From positions 2,542,001 through 2,606,000 of the forward strand of contig CP119311.1 in NCBI GenBank assembly GCA_029202545.1: a stretch of 64,000 bases of DNA. Reading direction: 5' to 3'. This DNA comes from Candidatus Pseudobacter hemicellulosilyticus (GTDB lineage: Bacteria; Bacteroidota; Bacteroidia; Chitinophagales; Chitinophagaceae). Every line of letters begins with the position of its first letter. Within the stretch, counting starts at the first letter, position 1. Below the pieces are notes generated by a model. It was not told where the DNA came from. It worked only from the letters and a program-made list of their open reading frames with translations, and did not search any database. The position numbers were made by a program, and so were the translations under genes. Shown piece after piece: positions 45,916 to 53,414 of the stretch.

Positions 45916-46956
45916 TTACAACGTAGCAATATCAATTACAAACCTGTAGCGCACATCGCCTTTCTCCATCCGCTTGTAGGCAGTGGTGATATCCTTGATA
46001 TTGATCAGCTCAATATCTGAAGTGATATTGTGCTCGGCGCAGAAGTCCAGCATTTCCTGGGTCTCTTTAATGCCGCCGATGCCGGAACCGGCAACGCTCT
46101 TGCGACCACCCAGCAGTGAAAAAGGATGGATGGACATGGCCTCCGGCGGAACGCCTACCGTGATATGCGTACCATTGGTCCGCAGCAGGGACAGGTAGAG
46201 GTTCATATCATGCGGGGCGGACACGGTATCCAGGATGAAATCGAAAGTATTCTTTACGGCTTTCACCTGTGCAGGATCAGAAGTCACTACAAAATGGTGA
46301 GCACCCAGTTCCTTAGCCGCTTTTTCCTTGGAAGGAGAAGTGCTGAGTACAGTGACTTCGGCGCCAAAGGCCACACCGAATTTTACCGCCATATGGCCCA
46401 GGCCGCCCAGGCCCAGAACAGCCAGCTTATGACCTTTGCCTACTTTCCAGTGGCGCAGGGGCGACCAGGTAGTGATACCGGCGCAGAGCAGCGGAGCGGT
46501 AGCTGCCAGGTTGAGTTTCTCGGAAACATGCAGTACAAATTCCTCCCGCACAACAATGGTATTGGAGTAACCACCGTAGGTGGGAATACCGCTGCGGTCA
46601 TTGTTATTATAGGTCTGTGTATTGCCTTCCAGGCAGTATTGCTCCAGCCCTTCCTTGCAATTTTCACACACCTGGCAGGAATCCACCATACAGCCAATTC
46701 CAGCCAGCTCACCTGTCTTGAAGTTCTTTACGTGGTCACCCACCTTGATCACCCTGCCCACGATCTCATGACCGGGCACCATGGGGAAAATGCCGGGGAA
46801 CCAGTCGTTCTTGATCTGGTGGAGGTCCGAGTGGCATACGCCACAATACAGTATTTCCAGCTGGACATCATGTGCGCCTACTTCCCTGCGTTCAAATGCC
46901 CAGGGCGCCAGGTCTGTCTCCGGCGTCTGCGCAGCATATGCTTTTGCTTGTATCAT
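45916..46956 (-). CDS. Zinc-dependent NADP(H) alcohol dehydrogenase, YahK/cinnamyl-alcohol-dehydrogenase type
   Basis: 346 residues, medium-chain dehydrogenase. Catalytic zinc ligands are Cys41 (CGVCHSDLH), His63-Glu64 (PGHE) and Cys158. The structural zinc site is Cys94, Cys97, Cys100 and Cys108. The Rossmann motif GLGGLG is at 182-187 and STSPSK near 210 favours NADP(H). This family reduces a broad range of aldehydes. The gene is monocistronic, with a good promoter and a terminator of its own. Confidence 0.95.
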   Translation of the reverse strand: MIQAKAYAAQTPETDLAPWAFERREVGAHDVQLEILYCGVCHSDLHQIKNDWFPGIFPMVPGHEIVGRVIKVGDHVKNFKTGELAGIGCMVDSCQVCENCKEGLEQYCLEGNTQTYNNNDRSGIPTYGGYSNTIVVREEFVLHVSEKLNLAATAPLLCAGITTWSPLRHWKVGKGHKLAVLGLGGLGHMAVKFGVAFGAEVTVLSTSPSKEKAAKELGAHHFVVTSDPAQVKAVKNTFDFILDTVSAPHDMNLYLSLLRTNGTHITVGVPPEAMSIHPFSLLGGRKSVAGSGIGGIKETQEMLDFCAEHNITSDIELINIKDITTAYKRMEKGDVRYRFVIDIATL

Positions 46957-46985
46957 AATTAAACGGCTTTAGTTGAATGGATACG

Positions 46986-47025
46986 CAAAACTATGGCGTG
47001 CCGGCAAACCGGCAATTGTACAATT
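46986..47025 (-). promoter_or_regulatory. Consensus Bacteroidota promoter of the alcohol dehydrogenase gene, with palindrome
   Basis: On the minus strand ATTG (47016-47013), an exact 19-nt spacer and TAGTTTTG (46993-46986). This is the best match to TTTG-N19-TAnnTTTG in the window and gives a leader of about 25 nt. The palindrome AATTGTACAATT (47014-47025) overlaps the -33 element and may be an operator. Confidence 0.65.
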
Positions 47026-47114
47026 CAAATTAATCATTATATTTTTCAAACAATGCCTGAATGCGGCCGGTTAGGAGAAAAACCTGCCCCGGCAAACCCG
47101 GCATTGATGAAGCT

Positions 47115-47149
47115 GGCGGCCGGTTGATCAGCCGGATCAGCCGGCCGCC
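47115..47149 (-). terminator. Strong 15-bp hairpin downstream of the GH31 gene
   Basis: GGCGGCCGGTTGATC (47115-47129) pairs with GATCAGCCGGCCGCC (47135-47149), one wobble, loop of 5. It begins 39 bp after the GH31 stop on the minus strand. No T-run follows on either strand, so it is either a non-canonical terminator or a 3'-end stabilising structure. Confidence 0.5.
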
Positions 47150-47187
47150 ATGCTGCCACTGATGGAATGCCAGAAAAAGCCTGGCGC

Positions 47188-49779
47188 TTAACGCAGCCCG
47201 AGGCTTTTCAGGTACCATTCTTCTATGGCTGCATCCAGCTTTACAGTACGGATCAGTTCCGGCATATGCGCATATTGTTCACGGAAGCTGTTGACCAGCG
47301 ACTGGAAATTCTGTGGTTCATATTCCAGCAGCAGGTTGGTCTCTTCCGTACGGGCCCAGGCTCTCGGCAGCACCAGTCCGGCATTCTTGAATTTAAGTGC
47401 GGTGGTGGCCTTGCTCAGGCGTTTGAACAGCTGGGGCAGGCCATTGATGTCTGCATATTTTCCGGACGCATATTGTACGGTAACGATAGTCTGCTGATCA
47501 GCCGGGAGGGAAGGCAGCTGGATGTTCACGCTCATTTCTCTTCCGTTATAGCGCCAGCTGACGCTATTGCCGCTATTGTTCCAGTTCACCGCCTGGCCGT
47601 TCAGCAGTACCTGTTCGGGCATCTGTGCACCGTAGAGGGTCAGCTGGTAAGTCCTGGTCGGTTTCATGCCGGGATATTGCCCCTGCCGGGGTTCAATAGT
47701 GAGGGTCAGGCTGCTGTCTGCTTTGATGGCAGTACTGACCGTTGTCTGTGCATAATGGGTGTCATATTGCTGATCGTTGCCGGCATCCTCATAGATCTTC
47801 GTTTGTCCGGCGGCGCCAGGGAAGATGCCGATGCGCAGGGTGTCCGGGTTTTCATCCAGGTGCTGCACATTGTCCAGGTACATGGGCAGTACGGTCCCTG
47901 CTTTTACATAGATGGGGTATTCGTCAATGGCAAAGCTGCGTTCCAGGACCTGTCCGCCTTTGAGCCGGGTGCCGGTATGCCATTCGTACCAGTCGTTGCC
48001 GGACGGCAGCCATACTTTTACGGTGCTGCGGCCATCTACCGAGGGCGCACCGATAGGCGCTACCAGGATATCATCCCCAAACTGGTACTGCCGGTCAAGA
48101 TCATAGGCTTCCTGGTTGGTAGGGTAGTCGTAGTACATAGGCCGGCAAAGCGAAATACCTGTTTCATAGGTCTTCCTGGCCATGGTATAGATATAGGGCG
48201 CCAGGGCGTAACGGAGCTTGATGGCATCGTACTGTCCGTCGAAGTATTCGCCCCTGAAATTCCAGATCTCTTTATTGAGCAGGGCATTCTTCATGGAGTG
48301 GGTGCGGAAGACCGGGCTAAGGGCGCCGTATTGCATCCAGCGGGTATATAGTTCGGGATCCAGCCCGGTGAAATTCTTCGGGATCTGGTGACCGCCGATA
48401 TCATGGCTCCAGTAGCCGTAGAGTACGTTGGAAGCGGCATTGGTGAAATAGGGCTGGTATTCCAGGGATTTCCAGGTAACATAGGCGTCGCCGGAAAAGC
48501 CGATCTGGTAGCGGTGGTTACCCAGTCCGCCCCAGCGGTGATAGAGCATGGGTCTTTCTTTACGGCTGCGTTCCATGGCGGTAAAGAACATATAGTTGAG
48601 CCACCAGGTATTGCTGAGGCCTTTGATCTTTTTGTCTTCACCCCACTGCTGCCAGTCGAGCCACCAGAAGTCCACGCCCTGTTGTTCCATGGGTTTCAGC
48701 ACTACATCAAACAGGGTCTGCATGAATTGCTTGTCGGATCCAATGTAGGGGATATTGCGGCGGGCGCTGGTGTCAAAATTCATTTTTTGGGCGAACGCAG
48801 CGTATTGCTCTTCAAAAGGGGCGATGCCGGAGGCGGGGTGCAGGTTGAGGGTGGTCTTCAGGTGCCGTTCATTGGTCCACTGCAGGAATTTTTCAGGGTG
48901 GGTGAACAGTCCTTTGTTCCAGGTCCAGCCGGTCCACCATTTTGACTGCCCGAATTCATCGCGGGGAGCGCCTACGCTATCGGTGGTATGCCAGTCCATA
49001 TCAATGACCAGTACATCCAGGGGAACCTGGAACCTGTTGAAGTTGCGGACCAGGTCGCGCAGTTCATTGTCGGAATAAGCCCAGTATCTCGACCACCAAT
49101 AGCCGAAAGTATAGCGGGGCGGGAGGGGGACTTTACCGGCGACTTTAATATAATCTGCCAGGGCTGTTTTGTACTGGTTGCCATAGCCCATGAAATACCA
49201 GTCGATCCCGGCATTCTTTCTTTCTTCCACCCAGGGCCAGTCGCTCTTATCAAACAGGAAGGAGCGGGAATCATCCAGCAGGTGCCAGCCATCGCGGGCC
49301 AGCAGGCCGTCTTCCAGCTGGAGCTTATTACCGTTATGATAGGTATCCCCATCATAACCGTCCAGTGTGCGGGCGGTGCCTTTGAGGTTGGCTTTCTGGA
49401 CCATGCCGGGTTTCCAGTTGAAGCCGGTCTTGCCGGCGGCCAGGTACCGGACGGTCAGGTTATCGGCATTGAATTTTCCTGCCCCCAGCTTGTACCGAAG
49501 TTCAAGCGTGCTGGTGCTGATGCTGAGCCAGCCTCCTTTGGTAGATTGTTTGAAGGAGGGTACCGGTAGCCGGCGGTTGACGATCACAAAAGAGGCGTTG
49601 TTGGTAAAAGCTCCTGTGCTGTCCCATTCCATCCGGATGAGGCCGGGCGTGAGCACGGTGAAGCGAACTTCTTTGCCGGCGCTGACAATGGCACGTTCAT
49701 CGGGACTGGGGTTGTTCTGGGCCTGGGTGTGCGAAGCAACAAGAAGGATAAGGCACAGGAGCGAAAAGCAAGGTTTCAT
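47188..49779 (-). CDS. GH31 family alpha-glycosidase
   Basis: 863 residues with signal peptide (cleavage near HTQAQN). An N-terminal beta-sandwich (about 30-215) leads to the catalytic barrel (about 220-570) with VLVIDMDWH, nucleophile Asp375 in FWWLDWQQW and acid/base Asp431 in FSGDAYVTW. Proximal and distal beta domains follow (DUF5110-like about 670-740), then about 100 extra C-terminal residues that form an unassigned helical region. GH31 members act on alpha-glucosides, alpha-xylosides or alpha-galactosides; the GxxxDxDWH pattern alone does not decide. The gene is monocistronic and outside the PUL operon. Confidence 0.93.
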   Translation of the reverse strand: MKPCFSLLCLILLVASHTQAQNNPSPDERAIVSAGKEVRFTVLTPGLIRMEWDSTGAFTNNASFVIVNRRLPVPSFKQSTKGGWLSISTSTLELRYKLGAGKFNADNLTVRYLAAGKTGFNWKPGMVQKANLKGTARTLDGYDGDTYHNGNKLQLEDGLLARDGWHLLDDSRSFLFDKSDWPWVEERKNAGIDWYFMGYGNQYKTALADYIKVAGKVPLPPRYTFGYWWSRYWAYSDNELRDLVRNFNRFQVPLDVLVIDMDWHTTDSVGAPRDEFGQSKWWTGWTWNKGLFTHPEKFLQWTNERHLKTTLNLHPASGIAPFEEQYAAFAQKMNFDTSARRNIPYIGSDKQFMQTLFDVVLKPMEQQGVDFWWLDWQQWGEDKKIKGLSNTWWLNYMFFTAMERSRKERPMLYHRWGGLGNHRYQIGFSGDAYVTWKSLEYQPYFTNAASNVLYGYWSHDIGGHQIPKNFTGLDPELYTRWMQYGALSPVFRTHSMKNALLNKEIWNFRGEYFDGQYDAIKLRYALAPYIYTMARKTYETGISLCRPMYYDYPTNQEAYDLDRQYQFGDDILVAPIGAPSVDGRSTVKVWLPSGNDWYEWHTGTRLKGGQVLERSFAIDEYPIYVKAGTVLPMYLDNVQHLDENPDTLRIGIFPGAAGQTKIYEDAGNDQQYDTHYAQTTVSTAIKADSSLTLTIEPRQGQYPGMKPTRTYQLTLYGAQMPEQVLLNGQAVNWNNSGNSVSWRYNGREMSVNIQLPSLPADQQTIVTVQYASGKYADINGLPQLFKRLSKATTALKFKNAGLVLPRAWARTEETNLLLEYEPQNFQSLVNSFREQYAHMPELIRTVKLDAAIEEWYLKSLGLR

Positions 49780-49785
49780 CTGGTT

Positions 49786-49801
49786 AGAAATTATAATTTC
49801 T
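49786..49801. promoter_or_regulatory. 16-bp perfect palindrome in the GH31 leader
   Basis: AGAAATTATAATTTCT is its own reverse complement and lies 6 bp upstream of the GH31 start codon. A second inverted repeat, TTCGTG (49805-49810) and CACGAA (49817-49822), is next to it. Operator or leader hairpin. Confidence 0.5.
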
Positions 49802-49843
49802 GTCTTCGTGGGTCAACACGAAAACGCAATGTTAGGAGCGGAG

Positions 49844-49875
49844 CAAAAATAGGGAAACCATGGATGGACAGGAAA
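49844..49875 (-). promoter_or_regulatory. Candidate promoter of the GH31 gene
   Basis: On the minus strand TATTTTTG (49851-49844) matches the -7 consensus. TTTC lies 20 nt upstream, one mismatch from TTTG. Predicted leader of about 60 nt containing the palindromes. Confidence 0.45.
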
Positions 49876-50013
49876 TATACAGGGGCATTCTATGCATTAA
49901 TGATAGATTAATTCCAGGCTGCCGGATAGGTTTGCACAGGATATCAGGAGTGGGGCTGATCCTGGTCAGCAACCAGGAACAGGCAGGTGGTTATATTCCA
50001 TCAGTTGGCCGGT

Positions 50014-50379
50014 ATGGCCCTCATGAGCCGTATGACAAACAGGAGCATTTTGCTGATCATAAAAATTGTACACACGCTGATCTGGCTTTTCTTCAACGTG
50101 GTTATCTTCTATATGCTCTATGCCGTGAGTATGGATAAAATAGACAGGTGGTTATGGATCGGGTATGGGTTACTGACGGGAGAGATACTGGCGCTGATCA
50201 GTTGTCGCTTCTTTTGTCCGCTGACCTTGCTGGCCCGCCGCTATGCAGGTACAAGCACTCCGGAAAAAGACAATTTCGATATCTTCTTACCGCTGTGGCT
50301 GGCGCGGTACAATAAACATATCTATGGAAGTATATTGGGGCTGATCATGGTACTTACGGTATACCGGCTCCTGACCTGA
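50014..50379 (+). CDS. Small integral membrane protein, function unknown
   Basis: About 121 residues from ATG 50014 (ATG 50032 is also possible). Three hydrophobic segments: IIKIVHTLIWLFFNVVIFYML, then WLWIGYGLLTGEILALISCRFF and the C-terminal SILGLIMVLTVYRLL. The stretch SCRFFCPLTLLARRYAG and DIFLPLWLARYNKHIYG between them is the best-conserved looking part. It recalls uncharacterised DUF2784-like membrane proteins, which share a CPLT motif, but I cannot assign it firmly. Followed by the repeat cluster. Confidence 0.7.
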   Translation: MALMSRMTNRSILLIIKIVHTLIWLFFNVVIFYMLYAVSMDKIDRWLWIGYGLLTGEILALISCRFFCPLTLLARRYAGTSTPEKDNFDIFLPLWLARYNKHIYGSILGLIMVLTVYRLLT

Positions 50380-50715
50380 AACTTTGCAGCGCCGCATCTC
50401 ATCTCCCGGAGGGAAAAGTTGCCTCCCTGTTTTCCAGCTTGTCACTGTTTGTAGTGTTTGTGCAGTGCTGCATCTCATCTCCCGGAGGGAATAGTTGTTG
50501 TGCAACGCCGCATCACATCTCCCGGAGGGAAAATCTTCTCTGTATTGCTACTCGCCTGTAACAGTTTGTTGCTTTGGCAAAACCCTGTTATTCATCTCCC
50601 GGAGGGAAAAGTTGCCTCCCTGTTTTCCGGCCTGTCACTGTTTGTAGTGTTTGTGCAGTGCCGCATCTCATCTCCCGGAGGGAAAAACTTATCTCCCATC
50701 CAATCCCTGTACCTC
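50380..50715. repeat. Cluster of five CATCTCCCGGAGGGA repeats, including a 91-bp direct duplication
   Basis: 336 bp between convergent genes. The core CATCTCCCGGAGGGA occurs exactly at 50400, 50476, 50516, 50593 and 50669. Four copies extend to a 32-bp unit starting GCAGYGCCGCATCTC (50386, 50462, 50502, 50655). Unit spacing is 76, 40, 77 and 76 bp. 50400-50490 is repeated at 50593-50683 with three mismatches. Each core can fold as TCCC-GGA-GGGA. The core and its loop resemble the NGA-loop palindromes at 44268-44314. Not a CRISPR: the intervals are unequal and two of them are copies of each other. Confidence 0.85.
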
Positions 50716-51120
50716 TCAGCGCTTCTTTTTATTTTGCAGCTCTTCCACCCGGAACGCTACGATGCGCGCTATCAGTTCCAGCGGCAGGGGCTGATCCAGC
50801 GGGAACTGGATGGCGCCTTTGGAGCAGGCATAACCCGCCAGCTCTTTTTTGAAAAATTCAATGGCATTGGGCGTTGGATAAAGCCCGATATGTTCTTTCC
50901 AGACGGCGAACCAGATCAGCAGCCCATTAAGCTTGTAGCCAGGCATATTGTAGCTGATGACCTCTTCCGCGCCGGGCGCCTGTTTTTTGATGGTCTTACG
51001 CATTTGCTGCGCCACTTTGCGGGCGGCAGGAGCCAAAAGGGCCAGGTACTGGTCTACCGATTCAAATCTGGCAGCTGCTTTTGCTGCCGGGGCTTTAGCG
51101 GCGGTCCGGGATCTTGTCAT
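50716..51120 (-). CDS. DUF1801 (YdhG/Fra-like) protein
   Basis: 134 residues from the ATG at 51120. A basic, alanine-rich N-terminus (SRTAAKAPAAKAAARF) precedes the DUF1801 domain: VDQYLALLAPAARKVAQQMRKTIKKQ, EVISYNMPGYKL and KEHIGLYPTP are diagnostic. The Bacillus relative is a frataxin-like iron chaperone; most members have no proven role. An upstream ATG at 51141 would overlap the -7 box, so 51120 is preferred. Confidence 0.88.
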   Translation of the reverse strand: MTRSRTAAKAPAAKAAARFESVDQYLALLAPAARKVAQQMRKTIKKQAPGAEEVISYNMPGYKLNGLLIWFAVWKEHIGLYPTPNAIEFFKKELAGYACSKGAIQFPLDQPLPLELIARIVAFRVEELQNKKKR

Positions 51121-51138
51121 ATGCGCAGGTTTGAGGAA

Positions 51139-51146
51139 CAAACTTA
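51139..51146 (-). promoter_or_regulatory. -7 box of the DUF1801 gene
   Basis: TAAGTTTG on the minus strand matches TAnnTTTG. It lies 19-26 nt upstream of the preferred start at 51120. No well-spaced -33 element is seen. Confidence 0.45.
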
Positions 51147-51220
51147 CAGTTGTTCGGGCAAAAGACTCGGGTGAGGTGCGACAAAACCACAGGTGTATTG
51201 TGACTTTTCTTTAAGTTTAC

Positions 51221-51829
51221 GTGGTTAAAAACGCGTGCCCTATAAACGAACTGTCAAGAGATAAGACCCTTTTCTCCCGTATTGCCGGGGGAGATACACA
51301 GGCGTTCAGTGAGCTGTTCCGGTTGTATTACGATCCCCTGCGCTGGAATGCCGGCAAACTCCTTCAATCAGCTTATTGGGCGGAAGAGATCATCCAGGAA
51401 GTGTTCCTGCAACTATGGGCGCACCGGTCTGATCTGCCCCTGGTAGAACAGCCTGCCGCCTATCTTTACCGCATTACCGCCAACCGTTCCTTTGACCGTA
51501 TCCGGCGCCAGTCCCGTGAAGTGCAGGCCCAATACCTGTTACAGCAGGCCGGACATAGCGGGGAAACAGAACAGCAGCACCGGTATGATCTGGTCCGGCT
51601 GCAACAGCTGGTACAGCAGGCGGTAGACAGTTTGCCGGAGCAGCAGCGCATCATCTATCTCCTGCAGCAGGAACAGGAACTGAGCTACCAGGAGATGGCG
51701 GACCGCCTTGGCCTGAGCCGTAACACGGTGCGCAATCACCTGGCCCGCGCCCTGCAAAATATCCGAGCCTACCTCCAGGAGCATGCCGATCCGCTGACGC
51801 TCTTATTGCTGGCCTGGCTGTTTCATTAA
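51221..51829 (+). CDS. FecI-like ECF sigma factor (locus 3)
   Basis: 202 residues from a GTG at 51221; no in-frame ATG is available before region 2. Region 2: YWAEEIIQEVFLQLWAHRSDL. Region 4: LPEQQRIIYLLQQEQELSYQEMADRLGLSRNTVRNHLARAL. The C-terminus is hydrophobic (LTLLLLAWLFH), like that of the locus 2 sigma factor. First gene of locus 3; the FecR gene follows after 203 bp, an unusually wide gap filled by an imperfect tandem repeat. Confidence 0.9.
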   Translation: MVKNACPINELSRDKTLFSRIAGGDTQAFSELFRLYYDPLRWNAGKLLQSAYWAEEIIQEVFLQLWAHRSDLPLVEQPAAYLYRITANRSFDRIRRQSREVQAQYLLQQAGHSGETEQQHRYDLVRLQQLVQQAVDSLPEQQRIIYLLQQEQELSYQEMADRLGLSRNTVRNHLARALQNIRAYLQEHADPLTLLLLAWLFH

Positions 51830-51860
51830 AAAGTTCTGCAATAGTTGTAGTGATGTTGCC

Positions 51861-51958
51861 GATTGGGCCGCCCCTGGCTTGTCCGTTAAAAACAGTGTCT
51901 GCACAGCCAGTTGGTCTGCCCCTGGTTCGTCCAATAAAACCTTGTCTGCACCCCTAAC
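51861..51958 (+). repeat. Imperfect 48-bp tandem repeat between sigma and FecR genes (locus 3)
   Basis: Two copies start GCCCCTGG at 51870 and 51918, a period of 48 bp. Both carry GTCC, an A-rich stretch and TGTCTGCAC at matching places. Non-coding on either strand as far as I can see. The role is unknown. Confidence 0.6.
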
Positions 51959-52032
51959 GACCTGCCTCTGAAAAAAAAGTTTTGCCGCCACTGGTACACT
52001 CCTCTTTTTAAAACGCCTTTAATCCGGAGCCT

Positions 52033-53241
52033 ATGCCCCAGCCAACCAAAAATATTGAACAACTCTGGCAACTGTATGTCACCCGCCAGGCCAGCCCTGA
52101 CGAGGTGAAAGCCCTGTTTGCCGCTATTGAAGCCGGTGATGATGCTGCGCAGGCGCAGTATTTTCAGCAGGCGCTGGCCAATGCCGGTCTGCAACCCGAC
52201 CAGGTTTCATCTCCGGCTGAACTGGATACTGCCTGGGCGGAACTGCTGGCCCTGCTGCCCGAACAGCATGCTGCAACAGAAAAACATGTACATACCCCGC
52301 ACCACCGTGTAACGCCTCTTTGGCAACGATGGCTGGTAGCGGCTTCCATAACCTTGCTTGTAGGATCCGTAGCCTATTGGACAGTGCTGCGTAACACTGC
52401 AGGGCCTTCTACCACCGGAACGCCGGCAGCACCCGTTAACCTGCCGCCCGGCGGTAACAGGGCCCTGCTTACCCTGGCTGACGGACAGCAGCTGACCCTG
52501 GACATCCTCCGGGGCCGTATCTGGCAGCAGGAAGGACTGGCCGTTTCCAACCAGGCCGGTCAATTGGATTATTCCGGCAGCACCCGGTCCGCCCAGCTGC
52601 ATACCCTGTCCACTCCCCGGGGCGGCCAATACCAGCTCACCCTGCCTGATGGCAGTAAGGTCTGGCTGAATGCCGCTTCCAGCCTGCGCTATCCTACTGC
52701 TTTTACCGGCGGGGAAAGAAGGGTCAGGGTCACCGGTGAAGTGTATATTGAAATAGCGCCGGATGCGCGCAAGCCCTTTTTTATAGAGGCCGCCGACCAT
52801 TGTACCGTGCAGGTGCTGGGCACCCAGGTCAATATCAACAGCTATGCCGATGATGGAGCTGTCCGCACCACGCTGCTGGAAGGCAGTGTGAAAGTGATAG
52901 CCGGGGGAAAAGCCCTGTTATTGCAACCGGGCCAGCAGGCCGGCTGGCCCATAGCTGCCGTCAATAAGCCCGCTGTCCTAAGTCTTTCCTCGCCCGATCT
53001 CTCCCAGGTAATGGCCTGGAAGAATGGTCTCTTTAACTTTAATGATTGCAGCCTGCCAGTGGCCATGCGCCAGCTGGAGCGCTGGTACGATATCCAGGTA
53101 AAATATGAGGGTCCTGTACCCGGGCTGCTGCTCCGGGGTAAAATGGACAGGGCCGTTATGCTGCAGGATGTGCTTGAATTCCTGTCGGGCCTGGGATTGC
53201 AATGCCATATGGAAGGTAGAACACTTATCCTCCGCCAATAA
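52033..53241 (+). CDS. FecR-family anti-sigma factor / signal transducer (locus 3)
   Basis: 402 residues. Cytoplasmic N-terminus, membrane helix at about 100-118, FecR domain (TLSTPRGGQYQLTLPDGSK, VWLNAASSLRYP, GEVYIEIAPD) and C-terminal DUF4974 domain. The N-terminal part is more diverged from the other two FecR proteins than the periplasmic part. It ends 173 bp before the SusC start, with the conserved hairpin in the gap. Confidence 0.93.
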   Translation: MPQPTKNIEQLWQLYVTRQASPDEVKALFAAIEAGDDAAQAQYFQQALANAGLQPDQVSSPAELDTAWAELLALLPEQHAATEKHVHTPHHRVTPLWQRWLVAASITLLVGSVAYWTVLRNTAGPSTTGTPAAPVNLPPGGNRALLTLADGQQLTLDILRGRIWQQEGLAVSNQAGQLDYSGSTRSAQLHTLSTPRGGQYQLTLPDGSKVWLNAASSLRYPTAFTGGERRVRVTGEVYIEIAPDARKPFFIEAADHCTVQVLGTQVNINSYADDGAVRTTLLEGSVKVIAGGKALLLQPGQQAGWPIAAVNKPAVLSLSSPDLSQVMAWKNGLFNFNDCSLPVAMRQLERWYDIQVKYEGPVPGLLLRGKMDRAVMLQDVLEFLSGLGLQCHMEGRTLILRQ

Positions 53242-53276
53242 AGTCACCGCCTGCAGGCGTCCATATAGCAGGCCCA

Positions 53277-53414
53277 AAATAAAACCGTTCCGAGGTGAGA
53301 GTCGGAACGGTTACGATCTGGGCTCAAGAACAATTATTGTCCCGTTCAGGACTGTATTCATTCACCCAAACCGCCCCGCCTTTGCCAAGGCTGCGGCGGG
53401 TAAAATGCAAAATA
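53277..53414 (+). promoter_or_regulatory. Conserved SusC leader element, copy 3
   Basis: A-rich AAAATAAAA tract, then the most perfect hairpin of the three: AACCGTTCCGA (53283-53293) and TCGGAACGGTT (53302-53312), 11 bp, 8-nt loop. A 37-nt spacer leads to GACT at 53350-53353 and ACCCAAAC. Here about 40 extra GC-rich nt separate the block from the start codon at 53415. Confidence 0.65.

Noticed and set aside
47030..47218. Small minus-strand protein between the ADH and GH31 genes
   Set aside because: It is made largely from the 15-bp hairpin, overlaps the GH31 3' end and has no motif.
50386..50686. CRISPR array
   Set aside because: Repeat spacing is 76, 40, 77 and 76 bp, and two of the intervals are copies of one another. 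No cas genes are present.
50380..50715. CsrB/RsmZ-like RNA as a firm call
   Set aside because: CsrA is not known in Bacteroidota and there is no promoter or terminator evidence, so only the repeat is annotated and the idea is kept as a finding.
50458..51174. A plus-strand protein of 238 codons through the repeat cluster and the DUF1801 gene
   Set aside because: The first part is translated repeats and the rest is antisense to DUF1801.
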